Source of the DNA: a virus
IMG/VR virus record: IMGVR_UViG_3300036819_000014
Location: 1 to 50,072 of that record
Length of the DNA: 50,072 nt
Reading direction: 5' to 3' (one strand)
Shown: positions 41,304 to 47,086 of the stretch, piece by piece
How positions within the stretch are numbered: the stretch's first letter is position 1
Layout of the letters: every line of letters begins with the position of its first letter
Translations under genes and position numbers: made by a program
Notes under the pieces: generated by a model
The model's input: the letters and a program-made list of their open reading frames with translations, nothing else
What the model was told of the DNA's origin: nothing
Database searches by the model: none

Positions 41304-41900
41304 ATGTTCGGAAAGATCATCAAGATCATCCTGCCCGTCGCCGGTTTCGCCATATTCGCTAAGGCGGCCTTCGAGTTTAAGCAGGAGCGAGAGGCTCAGT
41401 ACTTCGCAGACCGGGCACTAGACTCTCGCATCACCGAGCTCACCAGCGAATTCCAGCGAGTGGAGTCAGGTCGCGGTCTCGACCAGGACAACCTCACGGC
41501 GTGGAAGCTTGAGCTGGAGCACTACGCCACTGAGAATTTCGAAGACCTGAAGATCAGTACAGCAGTCGCTGTCAAGCAGGCTCAGGCCGAAGTAAGGAAG
41601 GCTACGAAGCTGCACAAGGAAGTCTCGGAGAATCTTGTCGAGAAGTACAACGACAATCTGCGTCTGGTCAATGCACACGAAACTGCTCTTCGAGACGTTT
41701 ACAAGACTCTCAAAAACCAGCAGGATCATCTTTCGCTACTTACCGAGAGGCTCGAAAAGATCGAGAAGTTCGATCGGGACGCATTTCTCGAGATCTTCAG
41801 TGAAGCACGAAAGAAGATCGAGCAGCTGGACAAAGAGATGGACCGCGTTCGCGCTGAGCCTCAGAACGAGAACACTCCGCCGGAGAATTCGCAGGAATAG
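41304..41900 (+). CDS. Membrane-anchored coiled-coil protein
   Basis: 198 aa with CTGGAGGAA upstream. N-terminal hydrophobic anchor (about 5-22, IIKIILPVAGFAIFAKAAF), then almost continuous coiled coil (VAVKQAQAEVRKATKLHKEV; LLTERLEKIEKFDRDAFLEI; KKIEQLDKEMDRVRA). Cytoplasmic rod tethered to the membrane. It could act as a scaffold for replication or lysis control; no family known. Confidence 0.6.
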   Translation: MFGKIIKIILPVAGFAIFAKAAFEFKQEREAQYFADRALDSRITELTSEFQRVESGRGLDQDNLTAWKLELEHYATENFEDLKISTAVAVKQAQAEVRKATKLHKEVSENLVEKYNDNLRLVNAHETALRDVYKTLKNQQDHLSLLTERLEKIEKFDRDAFLEIFSEARKKIEQLDKEMDRVRAEPQNENTPPENSQE

Positions 41901-41963
41901 CAAATCGCATAACGAGAGACTATTCTGTCTTTCATATTCTCGACAACTGTTATCGGGAGAGTC

Positions 41964-42344
41964 ATGAACGAGAAGATCGAAAAGATCAAGAAGCACATCG
42001 TTGAGAACAAGCTTGTCTATATCCTCGGCGCAGGCGCGTTCGCTGCGGGAACTGGCGTGGGACTCACGATCGGAATTCGCCAGATCGTGGTGACTGATGT
42101 CGCGAATGTCAAGTGGCATTCTCCGACTATAAACAACATCATCGCTTCGGTGGAACGGCGCGGTCATCCTGGAAACGTCATCCGCTGCAATGAGACTGGT
42201 GAGATATTTGCTAGCCAGAACCATGCGGCGAAGCTGATGGGCCTCAATCCCGGAAGTCTTTCAAGTCACCTTAGCGGTAAGTACGACCACGCGAATGGCT
42301 ACACCTTCGAGAAGCTGGGCGAAGCCGTAACCTCGCAAGAGTAA
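41964..42344 (+). CDS. Membrane protein with NUMOD1-like DNA-binding domain
   Basis: 126 aa. Basic start, a transmembrane helix at about 17-40 (LVYILGAGAFAAGTGVGLTI), then a C-terminal HTH-type module: VIRCNETGEIFASQNHAAKL, MGLNPGSLSSHLSGKYDHAN, GYTFEKLG. The latter fits NUMOD1/IENR-like modules that bind DNA in homing endonucleases. Here there is no nuclease, so the protein may tether phage DNA to the membrane. Confidence 0.65.
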   Translation: MNEKIEKIKKHIVENKLVYILGAGAFAAGTGVGLTIGIRQIVVTDVANVKWHSPTINNIIASVERRGHPGNVIRCNETGEIFASQNHAAKLMGLNPGSLSSHLSGKYDHANGYTFEKLGEAVTSQE

Positions 42345-42359
42345 CAAGCACTATAATGA
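42332..42359 (+). promoter_or_regulatory. Early promoter-like element P6
   Basis: CTCGC 42332-42336, 15 nt, TATAAT 42352-42357, then GAGAGATA as in P5. It overlaps the 3' end of the NUMOD1-like gene and precedes the triple-hairpin RNA. Confidence 0.75.
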
Positions 42360-42462
42360 GAGATAGCCCTAAGCGCCCGTTAAGGGTACTTGAAAAGACG
42401 CCCGTTAAGGGTATCAGATCCCATCGTTCGTTAAGGCGATGGTTAGAGCTATCTCTCATTAT
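42353..42462 (+). ncRNA. Triple GTTAA-hairpin RNA element
   Basis: A perfect 15-bp inverted repeat bounds the element (42353-42367 with 42448-42462). Inside are three successive hairpins: agcgccc-GTTAA-gggtact (42372-42390), gacgccc-GTTAA-gggtatc (about 42398-42415) and ccatcg...c-GTTAA-g...cgatgg (42421-42442). The first two have differing outer pairs but the same C-A mismatch. All three present a CGTTAAG apex. Under P6; no open frame. The 5' arm overlaps the -10 box, so a DNA-level role is also possible. Confidence 0.6.
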
Positions 42463-42481
42463 CATTTTTCTCGGAGGTTAG

Positions 42482-42730
42482 ATGCCAGACCTAAATAACT
42501 CAGACTACGTAACCTGGCAAGACATCTCGGATGATATCGCAGAATGTTACAGAGTAAAGCGACAACGTTATGAGATGTGGAAGAAGCTAGTGGCTAATTT
42601 TCCACTAGAACTAGAGCCAAACGAACCATATCGGCTAACCGAGCATCTTACTCGCGGAAGGGAGATTCTTTATGGATGGCAAGACGAAATCAGTGCCTTT
42701 CATCAAGACAATAACCCTGGAATTCTCTGA
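42482..42730 (+). CDS. Hypothetical acidic protein, 82 aa
   Basis: ATG after CGGAGGTTAG. DYVTWQDISDDIAECYRVKR then ANFPLELEPNEPYRLTEHLT, with aromatic residues. Overlaps the next gene by 59 nt. No family recognised. Confidence 0.5.
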   Translation: MPDLNNSDYVTWQDISDDIAECYRVKRQRYEMWKKLVANFPLELEPNEPYRLTEHLTRGREILYGWQDEISAFHQDNNPGIL

Positions 42731-42944
42731 CTACGAGAATGCCTGGAGTGGCAAGACTGACAAGGCTGTCCTGGTTACCAGTAAGATCCTCAAGCAGGCT
42801 CGTGAGTTCATGTCGGCCAAGGCGCCGAACTACTCACGGCTAACGATGCCGGGTGACTGGATTGTCGAGAAGGATCGGCATGGCAAGAAGATGTACGAAC
42901 TTCTTGACTCGGCGATGTTCCGTGCGTTTCATCCTCAGAAGTAG
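42672..42944 (+). CDS. Hypothetical protein, 90 aa
   Basis: ATG 42672 with GGAAGGGAGA upstream. ILKQAREFMSAKAPNYSRLT then MPGDWIVEKDRHGKKMYELL. Small alpha/beta protein; the large 5' overlap is unusual but the ribosome site is good. Function unknown. Confidence 0.5.
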   Translation: MDGKTKSVPFIKTITLEFSDYENAWSGKTDKAVLVTSKILKQAREFMSAKAPNYSRLTMPGDWIVEKDRHGKKMYELLDSAMFRAFHPQK

Positions 42945-42956
42945 GGAGTTATATTC

Positions 42957-43274
42957 ATGGAATACACCAGCGAAGAGAAGGAACTCATTCAACGGGAAAA
43001 TCACTGCATGCAAGCTCTTCTCGATCTTAGACTGGAGATGCGGCACAAAGGATTCGATAAGGACGCTGAGCTGAGCAAGGCCGATGAGCTTCGTCTGCAG
43101 GAATCTGAGCAATATCGTCGAGTCAACTTCAGCGCACGTCCACCATCTCATCGGGAAGCCGTGGATTCTCTTCGAAAAGAGGTCGAGTCGAAGGAACGTC
43201 TTGTCAAGGCGTTTGAAGAATTCATCAAGCGGATGAAAAAGTCACAGGAGTTATGTTCGTGGACTTTGACGTAA
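42957..43274 (+). CDS. Coiled-coil protein, 105 aa
   Basis: ATG in GGGAGTTATATTCATG. EEKELIQRENHCMQALLDLR and DSLRKEVESKERLVKAFEEF are strongly helical. It ends inside the next small open frame (overlap 22 nt). Function unknown. Confidence 0.55.
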   Translation: MEYTSEEKELIQRENHCMQALLDLRLEMRHKGFDKDAELSKADELRLQESEQYRRVNFSARPPSHREAVDSLRKEVESKERLVKAFEEFIKRMKKSQELCSWTLT

Positions 43275-43350
43275 GCGAAGAGGCTTATCTTCTCAGAACC
43301 GACTCGTCGAGGAATTCGATGCGTACTTCAAGCGTTTGGAATCCAGCTAG
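43253..43350 (+). pseudogene. Probable frameshifted small gene
   Basis: ATG 43253 has CAGGAG upstream and opens MFVDFDVSEEAYLLRT, but the plausible C-terminus LVEEFDAYFKRLESS ends at TAG 43348-43350 in another frame (-1 relative). Together they would form a ~30-residue acidic protein. Either a real one-base deletion, a sequencing error, or frameshifting. A GGTTATATTCATTG remnant resembling a ribosome site follows. Confidence 0.35.
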
Positions 43351-43359
43351 GTTATATTC

Positions 43360-43400
43360 ATTGAGGGCCCTGTGAAAAGATACAGGGTCTCTCAATTTTT
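43360..43400 (+). terminator. Intrinsic terminator
   Basis: attgag...ccctgt, loop gaaaagat, acaggg...ctcaat, with a one-base bulge, followed by TTTTT (43396-43400). Classical form, placed between the frameshifted gene and the 43416 gene. Confidence 0.8.
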
Positions 43401-43415
43401 CGAAGGAGATCAGTA

Positions 43416-43781
43416 ATGCACATGCCAGTCGCAACTATCATCACGCCGGAAGAGTTTCTCACAAAGGTTAAGGAGACGAACGATACTGAAGAGTGGCATA
43501 TTCGCATGTCACGAAACGACGTCTACCCTATAACACTATATCTCGTGGATAAGGAAGGCGAGATCAAGGCTTTTTCTGCTGATCTGGTAAACAGCCCGAC
43601 TGCGGAATTCATGGCATTCTTTCCGAGACTCGATCAGATCTTCATCGAGAAGCGCGGTCTCAGTAAAGGAACATGGGAAGTAAGCTTATGCGTAGCTTCA
43701 TGGTGCTCATCGCGTGCTTTTCGATATTCCTCTGCTTCGCAGGAGTTATTATCGGCATGCTCATCATACGAAATGATCTAG
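43416..43781 (+). CDS. Hypothetical protein, 121 aa, with doubtful C-terminus
   Basis: ATG after AAGGAGATC. Residues 1-~90 look normal (ATIITPEEFLTKVKETNDTE, LYLVDKEGEIKAFSADLVNS, FFPRLDQIFIEKRG). After GTWEVSL the frame overlaps the next gene by 94 nt and becomes Ser-rich and atypical, suggesting a recently lost stop near 43690. Function unknown. Confidence 0.55.
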   Translation: MHMPVATIITPEEFLTKVKETNDTEEWHIRMSRNDVYPITLYLVDKEGEIKAFSADLVNSPTAEFMAFFPRLDQIFIEKRGLSKGTWEVSLCVASWCSSRAFRYSSASQELLSACSSYEMI

Positions 43782-43861
43782 TAATGTGGCTGTTCTTTGG
43801 ATGCGAGTTCGGATTCTGGGGATGGCTAGAAGTATTCGAAAGGGACAGGAAGAAGAAATGA
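43688..43861 (+). CDS. Small membrane protein, 57 aa
   Basis: ATG 43688 with GGGAAG 7 nt upstream (ATG 43673 is less well spaced). Two hydrophobic helices, MRSFMVLIACFSIFLCFAGV and VMWLFFGCEFGFWGWLEV, then a basic tail. The stop overlaps the next ATG (ATGA). Possibly a lysis or membrane-modifying peptide; unknown. Confidence 0.55.
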   Translation: MRSFMVLIACFSIFLCFAGVIIGMLIIRNDLVMWLFFGCEFGFWGWLEVFERDRKKK

Positions 43862-44034
43862 AGATCCTAGATGAGGAATTCAAGCCAACTAGATGGTGGC
43901 GTGTAATCAGTCCAGATGGTAAGCTCTGGTGTGAGACGAGCGACGAAAAAGAAGCTCGTGAATCAATGCGGCCTGGCGATAAACTTCAGCGTCTGCATCA
44001 GAAGACCGACTATCTGTGGGGAGATACTGAATGA
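43858..44034 (+). CDS. Conserved small protein (W-R-V-SPDGKLWCETSDE type), 58 aa
   Basis: ATGA overlap with the membrane gene. RWWRVISPDGKLWCETSDEK then EARESMRPGDKLQRLHQK is a pattern seen in many actinophage small proteins. Beta-strand plus helix. Function unknown. The next start overlaps its stop. Confidence 0.6.
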   Translation: MKILDEEFKPTRWWRVISPDGKLWCETSDEKEARESMRPGDKLQRLHQKTDYLWGDTE

Positions 44035-44186
44035 AGCGCATAGTAAGAACTGTCATGCTGCTATGTATCAGTGTCTGCACGTGCGGCATATTCCTAGTGA
44101 ACATCATACCGCTGCAATGGGCATTCGGTGCGATCGTCATTGTCGCTGTCATGGCATTCGTGCTTCTTATGCTGTCTGAGCAATGA
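44031..44186 (+). CDS. Small membrane protein, 51 aa
   Basis: ATGA overlap at both ends. Two hydrophobic segments: MLLCISVCTCGIFLVNIIPL and AFGAIVIVAVMAFVLLML. Basic N-terminus. Coupled to the helicase gene. Function unknown. Confidence 0.55.
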   Translation: MKRIVRTVMLLCISVCTCGIFLVNIIPLQWAFGAIVIVAVMAFVLLMLSEQ

Positions 44187-45373
44187 CAACAGACACAGTC
44201 ACTCTGTTCCCCATAGCATATTCGGAGGAACTGCAATTGTTCCCGAATCTCGGTAAGCATCAGAAAAAGGCTGTCGCAGAACTCAAGAACGGATCAATTC
44301 TCAAAGGCGGTGTAGGAACAGGAAAGTCTCGTACGGCTATCGCATATTACTGTCAGTTCGCACCATGGATTCCGCTGTATATTATTACGACAGCGAAGAA
44401 GCGTGACACAGCTGACTGGGAAGAAGAGTGCAAGGCATTCGGGATAGTGCCAGTCGTTGACTCGTGGAACAACATGATGAAGTACGAAGACGTGACTGAC
44501 GCGTTCTTCATATTCGACGAGCAACGACTGGTTGGCTCGGGTGTCTGGGTTCAGGCGTTCATCAAGATCGCTCGTAAGAACAACAAATGGATTCTGCTAT
44601 CTGCGACTCCTGGTGATAGCTGGATGGATTATATTCCAGTGTTTATCGCGAACGGGTTCTACAAGAACCGTACTGAATTCATTCGCAGGCACGTAGTCTT
44701 CAATCAGTTCAGCAAGTATCCGAAGGTAGACCGGTTCCTCGATGAGTCAATTCTCAAAGCGCTTAGGCGAAGAATTCTGGTAGAGATGCCGTATGAGCGC
44801 CACACAGTCCGGCACGTGAAAGATGTGTACTGTGAGTACAATCGCGATCTCTATGATCTGGTCGTGAAGAAGCGGTGGAACTTCATCGAGGAAAGACCGA
44901 TCAGGCAGATAGCCGAGATGTTCTCGCTGATGCGAAGAGTCGTGAACTCGCATGATTCTCGTATTGAGAACGTCGGTAATTTGATGAAGACTCACAAAAG
45001 GATCATCATATTCTACAACTTCGATTACGAATTGGAGAAACTAAGAGAGCTTGACGTTCCACTGGCTGAGTGGAACGGCCACAAGCACGAGGAAATACCT
45101 GACGGAGACGAGTGGGTTTATCTCGTTCAGTACGCCGCCGGAGCTGAAGGATGGAATTGCATCTCGACAGACGCGATGATATTCTACTCGATGAACTACT
45201 CTTACCGAGTCTACGAGCAAGCTCAAGGCCGAATCGACCGTCTCAACACTCAGTACACTGACTTGTATTACTACAGATTCAGGAGCTCGAGTATGGTCGA
45301 CAATGGTGTAGCTATGGCACTCGAAAGTAAAAAAGACTTCAATGAAGGAGATTACTACAAGAAAGCTGTCTGA
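44183..45373 (+). CDS. SNF2-like DEAD-box-type helicase
   Basis: 396 aa. Walker A GGVGTGKSRTA (~42-52), motif II FDEQ (~110-113), motif III LLSATPGDSW (~137), and C-terminal motifs including AEGWNCI and QAQGRIDRLNTQ (~344-355), which resembles the arginine-finger motif VI. Compact superfamily 2 helicase or translocase, like phage SNF2 proteins used in replication or recombination. ATGA-coupled to the upstream membrane gene. The target is not deducible. Confidence 0.85.
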   Translation: MTTDTVTLFPIAYSEELQLFPNLGKHQKKAVAELKNGSILKGGVGTGKSRTAIAYYCQFAPWIPLYIITTAKKRDTADWEEECKAFGIVPVVDSWNNMMKYEDVTDAFFIFDEQRLVGSGVWVQAFIKIARKNNKWILLSATPGDSWMDYIPVFIANGFYKNRTEFIRRHVVFNQFSKYPKVDRFLDESILKALRRRILVEMPYERHTVRHVKDVYCEYNRDLYDLVVKKRWNFIEERPIRQIAEMFSLMRRVVNSHDSRIENVGNLMKTHKRIIIFYNFDYELEKLRELDVPLAEWNGHKHEEIPDGDEWVYLVQYAAGAEGWNCISTDAMIFYSMNYSYRVYEQAQGRIDRLNTQYTDLYYYRFRSSSMVDNGVAMALESKKDFNEGDYYKKAV

Positions 45374-45420
45374 TTGAAAACGGACAGCTCTCGAAGCGAT
45401 CGGACATTCGGTATATTCCC

Positions 45421-45597
45421 GACGTCAAAACGGCAAAACTAATGGGTCAATAAAAGTCGCTCAGTGAAATACTTTATACTAGTCAATTTATAGTATATAC
45501 TCTATATTTTCAGCTAGGTATATACTACTTCTTGACTAGTATAAAGTATTCTACGGAGCGTCTTTATATGGGGGCTTAGTTTTGCCGTTTTGACGTC
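45421..45597. repeat. 177-bp imperfect palindrome with TAGTATA motifs (candidate origin)
   Basis: Three perfect inverted-repeat tiers share one centre at 45509: 20 bp (45421-45440 with 45578-45597), 19 bp (45468-45486 with 45532-45550) and 10 bp (45491-45500 with 45518-45527). The intervening 27-nt arms are equal in length and match at 16 positions. TAGTATA occurs four times inside (45475-45481 and 45521-45527 inverted; 45491-45497 and 45537-45543 direct). AT-rich core. Origin, resolution site or bidirectional terminator are possible. Confidence 0.7.
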
Positions 45598-45630
45598 TAG
45601 CTATTTTCCATCCAAAGAAAAAGGGACAAA

Positions 45631-46140
45631 GTGCTACCGCAGGACATGAACAACCGTCTATGGTCTAAAGTGGATGAATTTCCTGATTACTCGTTCAGTG
45701 ATCGTGGTGATGTGTGGAACCAGATCTCCAACAAGGTTATATCTCCATCGAAGGTTAACGGCACAGGTTTCAAAGTCAATCTCCGACGAGACGGAAGGAA
45801 CTGTGTTCGGTCTCTATCCACGATGGTGTGCCGAGCATTCCACGGTGAGCCAGAGAAAGATCACGTTGTTATATTCCGAGACAACGATCAGACGAACTGC
45901 CAAGCCGACAATCTATATTGGGGCACACGATCTCAGGCATACGATCGTCTTCGGCAGTCCAAGCGAAACGGAGTTCCACTTCGAACTATACCAGTCATGC
46001 ATCTCGAGACCGGTAAAGTATATTCCAACACTCTCGAAGCCGCTAACGCTGTCGACGGAATCGAAGAGTATATCGTCGTCGCTGCTGCCGATCCGAAATT
46101 TGCATTCTACCGAGGACAGTGGACTTGGGTTAAAGGCTAA
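45631..46140 (+). CDS. HNH homing endonuclease with NUMOD4 domain
   Basis: 169 aa from GTG 45631 with AAAGGGA upstream. NUMOD4 at the N-terminus (WSKVDEFPDYSFSDRGDVWN, SLSTMVCRAFHGE). The HNH core KDHVVIFRDNDQTNC then ADNLYWGTRSQA departs slightly from the usual HH pair. A NUMOD1-like C-terminus (VMHLETGKVYSNTLEAANAV) follows. Free-standing homing endonucleases copy themselves by cutting unoccupied sites; it lies between the palindrome and further TAGTATA repeats, suggesting insertion there. Confidence 0.8.
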   Translation: MLPQDMNNRLWSKVDEFPDYSFSDRGDVWNQISNKVISPSKVNGTGFKVNLRRDGRNCVRSLSTMVCRAFHGEPEKDHVVIFRDNDQTNCQADNLYWGTRSQAYDRLRQSKRNGVPLRTIPVMHLETGKVYSNTLEAANAVDGIEEYIVVAAADPKFAFYRGQWTWVKG

Positions 46141-46142
46141 AG

Positions 46143-46161
46143 TAGTATAAGGTAGTATAAG
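46143..46161. repeat. Tandem TAGTATAAG repeats after the HNH gene
   Basis: TAGTATA at 46143-46149 and 46153-46159, 10-bp period, same 7-mer as in the palindrome on the other side of the HNH gene. Together these would be six copies, iteron-like. The rest of the gap to 46245 shows nothing else that I can name. Confidence 0.5.
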
Positions 46162-46245
46162 AAACTTACCCTCTAATGAATAGAGTAGAATAGGCCTCCT
46201 CTGATCATCACCAGCTCATCTTATAGTCTTTCGAAGGAGGATGAG

Positions 46246-46572
46246 ATGGCTAACATAGAGAGCCGATTCCAGGCAGAGATCATCAAGGACATCCGCAAGA
46301 TGTTCAACGGCTGCATCATACTCAAGAACGACGCATCATATCTTCAGGGCGTTCCGGACTTGCTGGTCTTGTTCGGAACCACCTGGGCAGCTCTTGAGTG
46401 CAAGGCAAACCCGCGAGCATCAAGGCAGCCGAATCAAGACTATTACGTAGCGAAGTTGAACGACATGTCTTTCGCTGCATTTGTCTTCCCGGAAAACAAG
46501 GACGATATTCTCCATGGACTTCAACTCGCATTTCGATCTGCGAGGAAAGCACGCATTTCTCAGCGCGTCTAA
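46246..46572 (+). CDS. VRR-NUC / PD-(D/E)XK nuclease
   Basis: 108 aa with AAGGAGG upstream. MANIESRFQAEIIKDIRKMF supplies the leading Glu helix; GVPDLLVLFGTTWAALECKA gives PD...ExK (Asp ~38, Glu51, Lys53). VRR-NUC-type enzymes cleave branched or flap DNA. Located with helicase and Cas4-like genes, it likely acts in recombination or Holliday junction resolution. It overlaps the next gene by 59 nt. Confidence 0.75.
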   Translation: MANIESRFQAEIIKDIRKMFNGCIILKNDASYLQGVPDLLVLFGTTWAALECKANPRASRQPNQDYYVAKLNDMSFAAFVFPENKDDILHGLQLAFRSARKARISQRV

Positions 46573-47068
46573 CTATCACTGGATCAATTACGATGCTGTG
46601 AAGCTAGACGAGGTTTACCGTAACTCGCTTGCCGCGATGCACGGAACAGAACTCCACGCGTTCGCTCACGAAGCCATTCGTCTCGGCATCAAACTTCCGA
46701 AGACGCAGAAGACACTGAACATGTACGTGAACGACGCAATCGGCTATCGCATGAATCCCGAGCAGATTCTATATTACTCGGACAACTGTTATGGTACCGC
46801 TGATGCTATTAAGTATCGTAACAATCTTCTTCGCATCCACGACCTCAAGACTGGTGTCAATCCTGGATCGGTGCATCAGCTTGAGGTCTATGCGGCTATA
46901 TTCTGCCTCGAGTATGCAATGCGTCCTGGCGAGCTTGAGATTGAGCTTCGCATATATCAGAATGATGAAGTCATCGAGTTCAATCCCGAACCCGAAATTA
47001 TCATCAAAATCATGAGCACTATTATATCTTTCGACAAGCGGATCGAACTTCTCAAGGCTGAGATCTAA
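46514..47068 (+). CDS. Cas4/AddB-like PD-(D/E)XK exonuclease
   Basis: 184 aa from ATG 46514. GKHAFLSASNYHWINYDAVK, GTELHAFAHEAIRLGIKLP, then the catalytic part GTADAIKYRNN (Asp ~97) and LRIHDLKTG (Asp ~110, Lys ~112), followed by VHQLEVYAAIFCLEYAM, the QxxxY motif. Members trim DNA ends in recombination. It lacks the Cys cluster of true Cas4. Common in siphophages beside polymerase and helicase genes. Confidence 0.78.
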   Translation: MDFNSHFDLRGKHAFLSASNYHWINYDAVKLDEVYRNSLAAMHGTELHAFAHEAIRLGIKLPKTQKTLNMYVNDAIGYRMNPEQILYYSDNCYGTADAIKYRNNLLRIHDLKTGVNPGSVHQLEVYAAIFCLEYAMRPGELEIELRIYQNDEVIEFNPEPEIIIKIMSTIISFDKRIELLKAEI

Positions 47069-47086
47069 AACTTAAGGAGGTGGATA

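Noticed and set aside
42353-42462. MITE-like mobile element with 15-bp terminal inverted repeats
   Set aside because: The left arm is part of promoter P6 and no target-site duplication is visible; internal hairpins argue for an RNA.
45374-46245. Group I intron carrying the HNH endonuclease
   Set aside because: Neighbouring genes are both complete with proper start and stop, so no split gene is evident; the HNH looks free-standing.
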